Part shown: one piece after another, positions 7,760 through 17,123 of the stretch | How the letters are laid out: each line of letters begins with the position of its first letter | How positions within the stretch are numbered: position 1 is the stretch's first letter | From: Mucilaginibacter conchicola | Lineage (GTDB): Bacteria; Bacteroidota; Bacteroidia; Sphingobacteriales; Sphingobacteriaceae | Direction of reading: 5' to 3' | DNA length: 64,000 nt | NCBI RefSeq assembly: GCF_003432115.1 | Contig: NZ_QWDC01000001.1 | Coordinates: forward strand, 1,798,001-1,862,000 | Program-made: the position numbers and the translations under genes | The notes under the pieces: generated by a model | What the model was told of the DNA's origin: nothing | Databases searched by the model: none | What the model saw: the letters and a program-made list of their open reading frames with translations, nothing else

Positions 7760-8083
7760 TTACGTACCGTAACCCTTGTAGCCATTATTTCTATGCAGTT
7801 CAAACATCCTGGCTTCGCGGGCTATTTGCCTTTTTAACTCACGCGATTTTACACCCAGGAATTTCACTTTAGCCTTTTCGTACTCTGCAAAATAGGCATC
7901 TATCTGCTGTGCTAACTGCGAAACAAAATGATCATAATTGGCCTTCATCTCTATCAATTGCCTGCGATGGTCTGCCGCTTTTTCTATATCTTTTGGTGCG
8001 CCCCCCCTATCGTTAAGCACATTCTCTAACTGAAGCAGGGCATCTACTAACTGCCTGTGCCTCGTATCACTAATGCCCTGCAT
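7760..8083 (-). CDS. small helical protein, 107 aa
   Basis: Not recognised. The ATG at 8083 is chosen because the longer frame (to 8125) starts inside the terminator at 8098-8136. The product (MQGISDTRHRQLVDALL...) is soluble, rich in charged and long-chain residues and almost entirely helical by eye, with heptad-like spacing in the middle (IEKAADHRRQLIEMKANYD), so a short coiled coil is likely. It ends in a Gly/Tyr-rich tail. It follows the IPT/NHL lipoprotein gene but a terminator separates them. Confidence 0.6.
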   Translation of the reverse strand: MQGISDTRHRQLVDALLQLENVLNDRGGAPKDIEKAADHRRQLIEMKANYDHFVSQLAQQIDAYFAEYEKAKVKFLGVKSRELKRQIAREARMFELHRNNGYKGYGT

Positions 8084-8097
8084 TTTATGATTTTTAA

Positions 8098-8136
8098 TTA
8101 AAAAAGCAGGCGCGCCCAAAAGCAAACGCCTGCTTT
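8098..8136 (-). terminator. terminator of the TonB/FAS1 locus
   Basis: AAAGCAGGCG and CGCCTGCTTT form a ten-base perfect stem with a 14-base loop, followed on the minus strand by a T-run. It lies eight bases past the stop of the IPT/NHL lipoprotein gene and closes the large minus-strand locus. Confidence 0.85.
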
Positions 8137-8143
8137 GACGTTG

Positions 8144-10330
8144 TTATTTCAATATTACTTTACGTATAGCATTGTTTGCACCATCTAATACGTATAAGCT
8201 GCCATCTTTACCTATTGCAAGGTCTTCTATGGTAGCAAACTTTGCTTCTGCCAATGTGCCATCGGTAAAGCCATAACTGGCTTTAAGGATAGTTGTTACA
8301 GCAGCTGTAGCCGGGTTAACTAAACGTATTGCCCGGTTATTGCGCTCGCCAACCACTAATTGGTTTTCGCTGTTGTATACAAGGCCCCATACACCATCAA
8401 ACATCGCAGCCCTGCCTATGCCATCTGCATAGCCACCACTACTATATTGGCCGGCAAACAAAGTTGTACTAACACCCGGGATTGTTCTGTGAATACCGGT
8501 ACCACCATCTAAGCCATTATCTGAGTAATAAATAGTTCCAGCAGCATCAACTGCCGGCCTTGATGCTAACCAAACCGGGCCATTTACTTTTGTATAACTG
8601 CCGGTAGGTGTAACCTTGTTCATGCCGGCGCCAAAGCCTGCAAGGCCCACATACATATTTCCGGCTGCGTCCATAGTTATTTTGCCCGGCTGGAAACCAC
8701 CCGTAAATACCGTATTTTGCCCTGAAGGGGTTATTTTTCTTACTTGCGAAGCACCTTGGTCTGCCACATAAATATTATCCTGGCTATCTATATAAATTCC
8801 GTTTGGAGATGAGAAATGTATATCGGTACCATTTGCCTGCAAGTTAGTTATAGTGCCACCCGGAGTTATCTTCTTAACCAACCCTGTACCGGCATCAGTA
8901 GCGTAAACGTTATCATGGCTGTCTACCGCAATGCCTTGTAAGCGGCCAAAAACAGAAGTGGTTGGGCCACCGGCAAGCGTTACTACCCCTGCACGTTTAA
9001 ATATCTGTGGTGAGGTAGTTTCTAAACCACCTACCGCTACTTTCACTATACCTGTACTCAGGTTTACCGGGGCATCAACCACCAACTGGGTCTCAGTGGC
9101 CGATTTAACCGAGGTAAGTACATTATTAAAGTAAACTTTATTTTCAGATGCATTGGTGCTGAAACCGGTACCGGTAATGGTCACGGTAGTACCTGCCAAA
9201 CCATTATCAGGCGTAAGCGACGCTATACCTAAAGTTTGATCTTTAAATGCAGGGCCTGTAGTAGCCTGGTCGTTAACCACTACCCTGATATTACCGGAAC
9301 CCGTACCACCCGGAATAGTAAGCGTAATTGCTGTTGCTGTTACCGATTTTACAGGCACTTCTACATTATTGATATACACCTTATTCTCATCAAGTACAGT
9401 ACTGAATATATCACCCTGTATGGTCATCTGCGTGCCTTTAGGGCCGCTTAATGGCGATACCGTATTGATAACCGGCTTGCCAACAACTGTAAAGGTTTGA
9501 CCGGTTATTTTTTGGCCGTTTATGGTTACAGACAAAGGACCGGTAGCCACCCCATCGGGTGCTAAAACCACTAATTGCTTATCTGTACCTTCAACAACGG
9601 CTGCAGTTTTACCATTAAAATCAACCTTATTATTTGCTGCCACGCTTTCAAAACCAATACCTGTAAGTACCACGCGTGTGTTGGCGCCACCTGTAAGGGG
9701 TTTCATGGTTGTGATAGCCTGGTAGGTAAAGTTGCGGCCGGCAGCTTCTTTACCATCAACTTTAACGCTTATTGGGCCAAAGCCTGCATCTTTTGGCACT
9801 TCGGCAACTATCAGCGTATCGCTAACGCTAACCACCAATGCAGCCACGTTATTAATTAAAACAGCAGCCGGGGTGGTTGTGCTCGAGAAACCTTCGCCAA
9901 TGATCCTTATCTGCGAACCTGCAGGGCCGTTGGCCGGCGATACATCTTTAACCGAAAGATCCTGATAAGTGTAAGTACCTACATCAAAGGTTTTACTGCC
10001 CGCTTTAAGGCTTATCTTACCGGTAATACCATCAGCCGGGATACGTAACACCACCGCCTTATCGGTAACGCTGATCACATCAGCATTCTTACCGCTAACG
10101 GTTGCGCTGTAATTGTTTATTGATGTGCCGAAACCCTGGCCTTCTACAGTAACCAGTGTACCTGCTTTACCACTATTTGGGTAGTAGCTGGTCACCTTTG
10201 CTTCAACATTGGTGCCGCCGCCGTTCTCCTGCTTGTCCTTTTTACAGGCGCTAAAGGTTACCAGGAGCGCCAGCAGCATACATACGCCGGCACTCCATTT
10301 TTTGAATTTATTCATTTTCAATGTTTTCAT
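8144..10330 (-). CDS. IPT/TIG- and NHL-repeat lipoprotein
   Basis: A 728-residue predicted lipoprotein: signal segment ending LVTFSAC, then KKDKQE, a charged sequence like the lipoprotein surface-export signal of Bacteroidota. Five IPT/TIG immunoglobulin-like domains follow (about residues 40-445), each with a SGKAGT/NGPAGS/SGPKGT turn and a GxGF strand. The rest (about 450-728) is an NHL-type beta-propeller with repeats such as GIAVDSHDNVYATD and GIYIDSQDNIYVAD. IPT and NHL modules bind proteins or glycans outside the cell; ligand unknown. It is the last gene of the locus, 20 bases after the Oar-like receptor. ATG at 10315 is an alternative start. Confidence 0.85.
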   Translation of the reverse strand: MKTLKMNKFKKWSAGVCMLLALLVTFSACKKDKQENGGGTNVEAKVTSYYPNSGKAGTLVTVEGQGFGTSINNYSATVSGKNADVISVTDKAVVLRIPADGITGKISLKAGSKTFDVGTYTYQDLSVKDVSPANGPAGSQIRIIGEGFSSTTTPAAVLINNVAALVVSVSDTLIVAEVPKDAGFGPISVKVDGKEAAGRNFTYQAITTMKPLTGGANTRVVLTGIGFESVAANNKVDFNGKTAAVVEGTDKQLVVLAPDGVATGPLSVTINGQKITGQTFTVVGKPVINTVSPLSGPKGTQMTIQGDIFSTVLDENKVYINNVEVPVKSVTATAITLTIPGGTGSGNIRVVVNDQATTGPAFKDQTLGIASLTPDNGLAGTTVTITGTGFSTNASENKVYFNNVLTSVKSATETQLVVDAPVNLSTGIVKVAVGGLETTSPQIFKRAGVVTLAGGPTTSVFGRLQGIAVDSHDNVYATDAGTGLVKKITPGGTITNLQANGTDIHFSSPNGIYIDSQDNIYVADQGASQVRKITPSGQNTVFTGGFQPGKITMDAAGNMYVGLAGFGAGMNKVTPTGSYTKVNGPVWLASRPAVDAAGTIYYSDNGLDGGTGIHRTIPGVSTTLFAGQYSSGGYADGIGRAAMFDGVWGLVYNSENQLVVGERNNRAIRLVNPATAAVTTILKASYGFTDGTLAEAKFATIEDLAIGKDGSLYVLDGANNAIRKVILK

Positions 10331-10350
10331 TTATGATATCATTGCGCTTA

Positions 10351-13300
10351 TTAGAAAGTATACCTGGCACCAAACTGCATCTGCATGCGCGATGCAAAGT
10401 AGTCTATGCTGTATGGTTTGCCCGGGTTATCAAACGTAAATACCGGCCAGTTGCCGCTGTTTTGCGCCGGCGGGAACAACGTAGGTGTTAAGCCCACGCT
10501 GCTGGTTGAGTTGAATGTATTTGGCGAGAAGTACTGGATACCCCAGTTTTTGTTGATGAGGTTAGTGATATTCATCACATCAACCGTAATGCTTACTGAC
10601 TGGCTCTTCTCTTTGTTTACAAACACATCATGCGACAGGTGAAGGTCTGCCTGCAGGTTCCATGGTGTACGGGCCGTGTTACGTTCAGTGAACTGCCCCC
10701 TTCTTGTGCTTAGGTATTTGTTACCATCAATAAAACTATTGAACGCCTGTGCCTGCTCTGCCGCCGTACGCCCGCCGGTTACGTCCTGAAAGTAACGGAT
10801 AGCCTCATCTCTTTGCGGGATGTAAGCCAGTGATACCTGCTGTGGTAAACCCTGGATACTGTTGTTTACGATACCGTATGTGAATGGGGTGCCTGATTGT
10901 GCCGAGAAGAACAGCGTAATATTTGTCCTGCCTGCCGATTTCCACATCTTGTTATAGCTGACAGTTGATACGATACGATGGCGGATATCAAAGTTGCTGT
11001 AAGCAAGTGTTGGATTATTAGGCACCAGCGACTGGTTCAACTGCCAGTTACTCTCCATTGAGTTACGTACGCCGTTGCTCAGATCTTTTGATTGGCCGTA
11101 GGTGTAGGCTGTAGTAATGTTTACGTTATCGATAGTTTTGGCCACGCTACCGGTGATGCTGTAACGATAACCTTGCCCGGTGTTGCTCAGCAAATAAATA
11201 TTGGAAAATCTTGAATCTACCGTGCCTTTATAAACCGGCTGCTGCCTGTTTTTATCATAACCGTAATAGAATGGGTTATCCTGCGTGTTCAGTTGTTGGA
11301 ACATTACATCTTTTACCGTTTTGGTATAGATACCTTCCAGCGTAAACTTCCATTTGTTGGTGGTCTCATAATCAACACCCAGACTGCTGCGCATTACCTG
11401 CGGCATAGTAAAACCGTTATCGACCAGATCTACCTGTGTTTTGCCGCTGTTAGGATTATTGATAACGGCGCCGTTCTGCTGCACAAAGTTGCCTATGCCG
11501 TTAGGGTTGGGTTTAATGGCATCACTACCCGGTGCAAAGGGTTGCTGATCAGCCTTCTGATCAACCGCACCATAGCTGTTGCCGGTATTGTAGTAAGCGT
11601 ATGCTAACCACGCGAATGGGATGCGCCCCGTAAATAAACCCACACCACCACGGACGATGAGGCTTCTATCGCCCAATGCATCGTAACGGAAACCTACTCT
11701 TGGCGATAACTGCACTTTGTTCAGGAATTTATTGTTGATCCTGTTCAATGGAGCGTAGGTATAGGTGTTGCCAAAATAAGGATCGGCTTGTATGCTCCTG
11801 ATCTTGTCGCTCAGGGAAGGCATATCCGGCAACGAGGCAATATCTGCACGCAAGCCCGGGGTTATCTGCAGTTTATCGTTCACTCGTATCTCATCCTGCA
11901 CGTAGGCGCTGTACATGTTCACGTTGAACTTTGCCGCCGGGTTAGCCAGAATGTATTCACGGGTGTTATTGATGTAGTTATATGAACCGCGTACCCGGTA
12001 TGGGTTGTTATCCAGAAAATCCTGGATGCTCAGGTAATCTACCCTGCCGTTCCAGCCGTTCACAAAGCCGTAGTTGATATTGTACAGCTCGTTATGCGTA
12101 CCGAATAAGAATTTATGGCGACCAGTCACATAATTCAGGTTGGCGGTTACTTCCCATGTTTTTTGTTTCATGTTAAAGATACTTGCTTCCCTGTCTGTAC
12201 CCAGGTAGATGGTGGTACCCGGCGTGTTACCCATGATCTGTACCTGTGGCAAACTTGGATCGCTCAGCGGATCGCGTTTATCATTTACCTGGGTATATCC
12301 TACGACAACGTTCCCTGATAGCGAATTGCTGAAACGACTTTTCAACTCGGCAACTGTACTGCTCTGGTTATTGGTTTGCTCATAAGCCATGCTGCTGAAA
12401 CGGAAATCTTGCTGATCCCTGTCCATCACTGTAGCTTTACTAAAGATGGTGTTGTTACGAATAGCTAACTGATGCTTATCGCTAATGTTCCAGTCCAGCC
12501 TGTTGAAGAACTTGGTCGACCTGCTTTTATTAACATAAACACCGGCAGTACCTACGTCGAATATATCGCCATAACGGCTCCTGGCAGCATCGCTTATTGC
12601 GTTGGCATCTGCTATGCTCAGGATGTGGGCTGTTTCCTGTGTTCCTACGTAAAGCTGCGTTGGGTCTTGCCTGCGGGTAATCTCCTCGTTACTAAAGAAG
12701 AACAATTTGTTTTTGATAATTGGGAAACCCACGCGGAAACCGGCCTGGTAATCCTCAAACTCCTTGTTCATTTTACCCAACGAGCCTACCCTATCGTTGC
12801 CGGTTACGGCAGCATTACGGCCAAAACCATAAACCGAGCCGGTTACTGTGTTGGTACCGCTGCGGGTTACGGCGTTTACAGAACCACCCGTAAAGTTACC
12901 TATCTTCACATCAAACGGCGCCAGGTATACCTGGATGTCTTCTACTGCGTCTAATGATAATGGGTTGGTACGTGTTGAGCTACCAGCCATACCAGAGGTA
13001 CCGGTTTGCCCGCCTAATGATGGCGAGAACCCTATTGCATCGTTATTGATGGCACCATCAATGGTTACGTTATTGTACCTAAAGTTGGTACCACCAAAGC
13101 TATTGTCTTTACTGGCTTGTGGGGTTAACCTCGTCAGATCGGTAATGCTGCGGTTTACCGTTGGGGTGTTGCGCACTTCGTTAGCCGTAATGTTGCGGCC
13201 TGCCCCTGTGGTGTTGGCGCGCGGACCACGGGCTACTTTGGCCGTTACGTTTACCGCACTTAGTTGCTGTGCATTATCCTGAAGGGTAAAGTTAAGTACC

Positions 13301-13668
13301 TGTGTGCCGCCCAGGCGTACGTTGATATCGGTGCTGTTCTCCGTTTTCATCCCCGTAAATGAGGCGGTTACCGTATAGGGACCACCGATACGGAGGTTGT
13401 TTAAAAAATAGCGCCCGTCGCCGTCGGTGGCTATGGCATAGCGTGTGCCCGATGGTGTGTGTAAAGCTACTACTGTGGCGCCCGGTAAAGTGCCGCCTTT
13501 TGCGTCTTTTACCTGACCCGATAACGAGCCGCTTGTTTCTTGCGAAAATGCGCGCAAACTGCTCATCAGCAGCAAGCATAACACGAGTACTTTTAAGCCT
13601 GCTTTAAGCATGGAGCGCCCACGCAGCGCCTTTTTTTGGCCCGGCCTTTCTTGTATATCTGTTTTCAT
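10351..13668 (-). CDS. Oar-like TonB-dependent outer membrane receptor
   Basis: An 1105-residue outer membrane protein. A signal peptide (about residues 20-43, ending RAFSQ) precedes a carboxypeptidase-regulatory-like domain (GSLSGQVKDAKGGTLPGATV, about 48-135), a plug domain (NRSITDLTRLTPQ, GGSVNAVTRSGTN) and a long beta-barrel ending in an aromatic residue (MQFGARYTF). The plug and length match the Oar-like group of Bacteroidota receptors rather than SusC. It has no STN domain, so unlike the 20071-23616 receptor it should not signal to FecR. No SusD partner is adjacent; lipoproteins flank it on both sides. Confidence 0.85.
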   Translation of the reverse strand: MKTDIQERPGQKKALRGRSMLKAGLKVLVLCLLLMSSLRAFSQETSGSLSGQVKDAKGGTLPGATVVALHTPSGTRYAIATDGDGRYFLNNLRIGGPYTVTASFTGMKTENSTDINVRLGGTQVLNFTLQDNAQQLSAVNVTAKVARGPRANTTGAGRNITANEVRNTPTVNRSITDLTRLTPQASKDNSFGGTNFRYNNVTIDGAINNDAIGFSPSLGGQTGTSGMAGSSTRTNPLSLDAVEDIQVYLAPFDVKIGNFTGGSVNAVTRSGTNTVTGSVYGFGRNAAVTGNDRVGSLGKMNKEFEDYQAGFRVGFPIIKNKLFFFSNEEITRRQDPTQLYVGTQETAHILSIADANAISDAARSRYGDIFDVGTAGVYVNKSRSTKFFNRLDWNISDKHQLAIRNNTIFSKATVMDRDQQDFRFSSMAYEQTNNQSSTVAELKSRFSNSLSGNVVVGYTQVNDKRDPLSDPSLPQVQIMGNTPGTTIYLGTDREASIFNMKQKTWEVTANLNYVTGRHKFLFGTHNELYNINYGFVNGWNGRVDYLSIQDFLDNNPYRVRGSYNYINNTREYILANPAAKFNVNMYSAYVQDEIRVNDKLQITPGLRADIASLPDMPSLSDKIRSIQADPYFGNTYTYAPLNRINNKFLNKVQLSPRVGFRYDALGDRSLIVRGGVGLFTGRIPFAWLAYAYYNTGNSYGAVDQKADQQPFAPGSDAIKPNPNGIGNFVQQNGAVINNPNSGKTQVDLVDNGFTMPQVMRSSLGVDYETTNKWKFTLEGIYTKTVKDVMFQQLNTQDNPFYYGYDKNRQQPVYKGTVDSRFSNIYLLSNTGQGYRYSITGSVAKTIDNVNITTAYTYGQSKDLSNGVRNSMESNWQLNQSLVPNNPTLAYSNFDIRHRIVSTVSYNKMWKSAGRTNITLFFSAQSGTPFTYGIVNNSIQGLPQQVSLAYIPQRDEAIRYFQDVTGGRTAAEQAQAFNSFIDGNKYLSTRRGQFTERNTARTPWNLQADLHLSHDVFVNKEKSQSVSITVDVMNITNLINKNWGIQYFSPNTFNSTSSVGLTPTLFPPAQNSGNWPVFTFDNPGKPYSIDYFASRMQMQFGARYTF

Positions 13669-13699
13669 TTCTTTTTGTCTTTTTTGTGTGGGAGATGCT

Positions 13700-14704
13700 T
13701 TACTGGGTAATTTTCAACACTCCGTTTATCACATGCAATACACCATTACCGGTTAAAATATCCTGCTTCACAACGCTTACATCGCTGGTATTGCCAATAC
13801 CGCGCAAGGTTATGCCGTTGAAAGTTCCGGGAGCAGAAAAATCGGGGGTAAGGGTTATGTTCACCAGGTTATCATTTAACATGGCCTGGCGGCTGGCGTT
13901 GGTAGATCCGGTGCTTAGTACATAATCGTTTATAAAACGCCTGTCGCGCACAATATGATAGTTAACCAGCTCCTTTAAAACAGCTGGGCTGGTTTGGCTC
14001 ACCTGCTGTACCGTTTGGTAACCCATGGTACGCATAGCTGCGTTATTGGGTGCAAAAATGGTGTATGGCCCGGCGCCGTTTATTGTTGCCAGTACGCCCG
14101 ATGTTTGCAAAGCCTGGGTAAACAGTGTTACTTCGCTCTCGGCAGCTACAGCATCGCCAAGCTTATCGTGCACATAAGGAGTAAGCACCCTGTTTATTAC
14201 CTGGATAATACCGTTTGATGTAGGCAGGTTCTCTGCCACTACTCTCGATCCGTTAAGCGTTAATATGGTATCTCCGTTCTTTATCCAGTGGGTAGCAAAC
14301 ATTTTTCCCCCGCGCGAGCGCAACTCCTGGTTAAACAGAAATGGCAATTTGTTTAGCTCATACTTACCATCAAAAATATGGTAACGGGCCATAGGTGCAA
14401 TCACCGACGGACTTGCCGATAACACAGCCTTTGCATCGGCATAACCAGCGGTGGCAAAAGCAGCATCAGACGGGGCCATTATAGTGTAAGGGCCTGCACC
14501 TTGCTGCAACTCTTTATCTAAAGTACTTAACCTTAAAGCTGCACTAAATGCTGATAGGTTAAAGTTATCGGCAATTACCAGGTTTATTTTGTTGTTATCT
14601 ACAGATGAAACCTTATCATCCTTTTTGCAAGACGTAAATGATGTTACAGCAAGCAACACCAGCAGCCCGGCGGTAATTTGTTTTGATATATTTTTTTGCT
14701 TCAT
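13700..14704 (-). CDS. fasciclin-domain lipoprotein, two FAS1 repeats
   Basis: A 334-residue predicted lipoprotein: signal segment ending TSFTSC, then KKDDK, close to the K-(D/E)2 surface-export signal described for Bacteroidota. Two FAS1 domains follow (about residues 45-180 and 190-334), each with the H1-type strand (GPYTIMAPSDAAF, GPYTIFAPNNAAM), a YHI segment and a closing NGIIQVINRVL or NGVLHVINGVL strand. FAS1 domains mediate adhesion or ligand binding. It lies four bases after the next FAS1 gene and 31 bases ahead of the Oar-like receptor. Confidence 0.88.
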   Translation of the reverse strand: MKQKNISKQITAGLLVLLAVTSFTSCKKDDKVSSVDNNKINLVIADNFNLSAFSAALRLSTLDKELQQGAGPYTIMAPSDAAFATAGYADAKAVLSASPSVIAPMARYHIFDGKYELNKLPFLFNQELRSRGGKMFATHWIKNGDTILTLNGSRVVAENLPTSNGIIQVINRVLTPYVHDKLGDAVAAESEVTLFTQALQTSGVLATINGAGPYTIFAPNNAAMRTMGYQTVQQVSQTSPAVLKELVNYHIVRDRRFINDYVLSTGSTNASRQAMLNDNLVNITLTPDFSAPGTFNGITLRGIGNTSDVSVVKQDILTGNGVLHVINGVLKITQ

Positions 14705-14708
14705 CTGT

Positions 14709-15986
14709 TTATTTCATTTTAAAATCTTTGGGAACAAGCAGCCTGTCAACCACGTGGATAGGCCCCATCAGGGTGTTGATGGTTTCTGTTACGGTAGCCG
14801 GTGTAGCGGCAGAGCCTTTTATCTGCATCTGCACCTTACTATCGGCAGTTGTTGTGAAAGTGTAAGGCATCAGGTACTTTACATAATTCACATCGTAGTT
14901 AATGAGGTAATTGCCCAGTAGGTCATTCCTCAGATCGTTGCTAAAAAATAAGGTTGGCTTTGGTGCGGGGTCTTTACCCATGTTGGTATAAGGCAAATTT
15001 TGACGGCCAAAGTCCCAGTGGTAATTTAAAACCGTATCGCTCGGGAAACCGGCATCGGTAGGTTCACCAATGTTCCAGTCAAACTCCATTGGTTTAGCAC
15101 GCTTGTTCCATTCCAGTACATCCTCAACCGTATTAAAACCTGCTGCTTTAAAAGCATCGTTGGTTGGCGCAAACATCATGGTTATTGGTACCGATACTCC
15201 GGGCCTGATATCGAACTCTGTAGGATATAGCTTGCGGCGGTAATCATCACCAGGCTCAAAGCCGTAATTCTCCATATACAGATCATTGTATTGCTTATTG
15301 TGCTCCAGATCTGTGCGGCGCGTTACTTCCAGGAACATGCTGAAGCGCTGATCGGCCTCAAGTGCGCCCACAAAACTTTTGGTTGGCACAGGGATAAGCC
15401 GGCTGATAGGAAATACCGAGCCATTTGTTGCCTCGATAGCCGCATCGGCATCGCCCGATGGTATACTATTTACCAGCAACTTATTACCATCAATACCCAG
15501 GTAGTGGCGATAGTAGTACGGAGCGTTATAGTTTACCGTGCCATCCTTAGTTAACAGATCTGCCCGTGGATGCAGGGATACGCCTTCTAAATTAGCGCCG
15601 TTAAGTTGCAGATCGGCCTTGGTAAGTTTTACTCTTATGGTATAATAAGATACAAGGCTATCCACATCATTAACAGCCATTTTACTGATAGCATCAGCCG
15701 TGTAACCGGCAGCCTGCATTACTGCATCGGTAGGTACAAGCAAGGTGTATTTTGCGTTTGTTTTAACCGGTGCTTCGGCAATGGTACTCCGTTTCCAGGC
15801 CGCGTTAAAAATGGTATACGGTGACTGGCTCAATACCTGGTTAAGGTCTTTATTAACCTCGGGGTTATAAGGTATCTTCTCTCCTTCGGCCGGGGGGATA
15901 AATTCCGTTTTTTGGCAACCTGCAAACAGTAGCACTAATACTAATGCCGGCAGGGTGCGCTTTATAAATGTGTTTATCTGTTTCAT
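14709..15986 (-). CDS. fasciclin-domain lipoprotein, divergent
   Basis: A 425-residue predicted lipoprotein with the lipobox LLFAGC followed by QKTEF. FAS1 elements are present but stretched: KYTLLVPTDAVMQAAGY and a YYTIRVKL segment in the first half, ITMMFAPTNDAFKAAGF and a final TLMGPIHVVDRLLVP strand in the second. Long inserts rich in Tyr, Asn and Asp interrupt both domains, so this copy has diverged most of the three. It lies between the other two FAS1 genes with gaps of 4 and 13 bases, consistent with one transcript. Confidence 0.8.
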   Translation of the reverse strand: MKQINTFIKRTLPALVLVLLFAGCQKTEFIPPAEGEKIPYNPEVNKDLNQVLSQSPYTIFNAAWKRSTIAEAPVKTNAKYTLLVPTDAVMQAAGYTADAISKMAVNDVDSLVSYYTIRVKLTKADLQLNGANLEGVSLHPRADLLTKDGTVNYNAPYYYRHYLGIDGNKLLVNSIPSGDADAAIEATNGSVFPISRLIPVPTKSFVGALEADQRFSMFLEVTRRTDLEHNKQYNDLYMENYGFEPGDDYRRKLYPTEFDIRPGVSVPITMMFAPTNDAFKAAGFNTVEDVLEWNKRAKPMEFDWNIGEPTDAGFPSDTVLNYHWDFGRQNLPYTNMGKDPAPKPTLFFSNDLRNDLLGNYLINYDVNYVKYLMPYTFTTTADSKVQMQIKGSAATPATVTETINTLMGPIHVVDRLLVPKDFKMK

Positions 15987-15999
15987 TTAATACAGTTTT

Positions 16000-17088
16000 T
16001 TAGTTAGCAGCCTGCTGCGGCAATAGCATTAAACCGGGGATATCATGCACTATGCCGTTCTCTAAGCGGTGGTCAAACCCTGCAATTGCAGGTAATAAGG
16101 AAATGTTATTGTAAGGGGGCCAATACCTACCCATCAATGTTAAACCATACTGCCCGTTAGGGTCCATCAGATCCAGTTGCGGATAAGGGATCCGGGCGTT
16201 GTAGCCTTCGTCTGTACCAAAGCGTACCAGCCAGGTATCATCGGGGATATTTATAGAGTAGATATACTCGCTGCTTTTAAACACGTATTTATCTGATATA
16301 AAAAAGTGTTTCTGGCGCATAATGTAAGCGCCAAACAACCTGCGCCCGTTATATTGGGCGGTGTTAAGGGCCTCAATATCTGCTTTGGTAATGTTATTGG
16401 CTTTAAACGCACTATCGGTTGGGGCAAAAACCGTAAAGGGCCCCTGCCCTGCCAGATCATTCCATAAACCAAATTTTTTAAGGCCGGCAACATAGATGCT
16501 GTAACGGGCGTTACCTTCAAGAAAATTCTGCACGTTTATACCTTTATGATACTTCATCATTTTGTTAAGCACATGCAAAACGCCGTTGGCCAGAGTAACA
16601 TCCTGGCGGGTAACCATGGCACCATCAAAGAAATACCTATCATCGGCAGTAACCGAAGAGACGTATAATTCATCGCCAGACATGGTTTGCAGGCGAAGGT
16701 CAACCGCGTTGGTTGGTATATCGCCCACAAGCAACCTGCGGCCTTTAAGTATGTGATACTGCAGGTTACGGCGAAGGGTGTCTTTATTAATTTTCTGAAT
16801 ATCAGCTACCGTTCTTATCCCTTCCTGGTTAAAGGCAGCATCGGACAGCGCCAGGATAGTAAAGGGGCCCGTAGCATTAAGCTCCTGTGCCATGCCGGTA
16901 TACTCTAAGGCGGCGTAAAAGAGTTTAAAATCGTAGTTGTTTTTAATAAAATCTCCGGCCGGCCTTATGTTGGCATTAGGCTCGGGGATCTCCAGGTTCT
17001 CGTGTTTGCAGGAACTGAATAAGGCTGCAAAGCAAAGCATTGCCAGCATCATTAAGCTACCTGTGTATTTTGTTATCGCTTTATTCAT
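16000..17088 (-). CDS. fasciclin-domain lipoprotein, two FAS1 repeats
   Basis: A 362-residue predicted lipoprotein with the lipobox ALFSSC followed by KHENLE. FAS1 repeat 1 spans about 45-180 (GPFTILALSDAAF, LQYHILKGRRL, NGVLHVLNKMM), and repeat 2 about 185-362 (GPFTVFAPTDSAF, ending in NGIVHDIPGLMLLP). It is the first of three consecutive FAS1 genes and follows the DUF4397-like lipoprotein gene by 35 bases. The three copies are too different to be recent duplicates. Confidence 0.87.
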   Translation of the reverse strand: MNKAITKYTGSLMMLAMLCFAALFSSCKHENLEIPEPNANIRPAGDFIKNNYDFKLFYAALEYTGMAQELNATGPFTILALSDAAFNQEGIRTVADIQKINKDTLRRNLQYHILKGRRLLVGDIPTNAVDLRLQTMSGDELYVSSVTADDRYFFDGAMVTRQDVTLANGVLHVLNKMMKYHKGINVQNFLEGNARYSIYVAGLKKFGLWNDLAGQGPFTVFAPTDSAFKANNITKADIEALNTAQYNGRRLFGAYIMRQKHFFISDKYVFKSSEYIYSINIPDDTWLVRFGTDEGYNARIPYPQLDLMDPNGQYGLTLMGRYWPPYNNISLLPAIAGFDHRLENGIVHDIPGLMLLPQQAAN

Positions 17089-17123
17089 GTTTAAGCTTTT
17101 TTGTTTGATAGTTTTGATGATGC

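Noticed and set aside
7680..7760. Possible tRNA next to the terminator at 7648
   Set aside because: The terminator layout resembles that after tRNA-Asn, but no cloverleaf or T-loop GTTCRA sequence could be found.
12472..12954. 160-residue open frame on the plus strand
   Set aside because: It lies inside the Oar-like receptor gene on the other strand; its translation has no family features and the receptor frame is continuous.
13700..17088. Three FAS1 genes as recent tandem duplicates
   Set aside because: The proteins share only fold-level motifs and differ strongly in length and inserts, so duplication, if any, is old.
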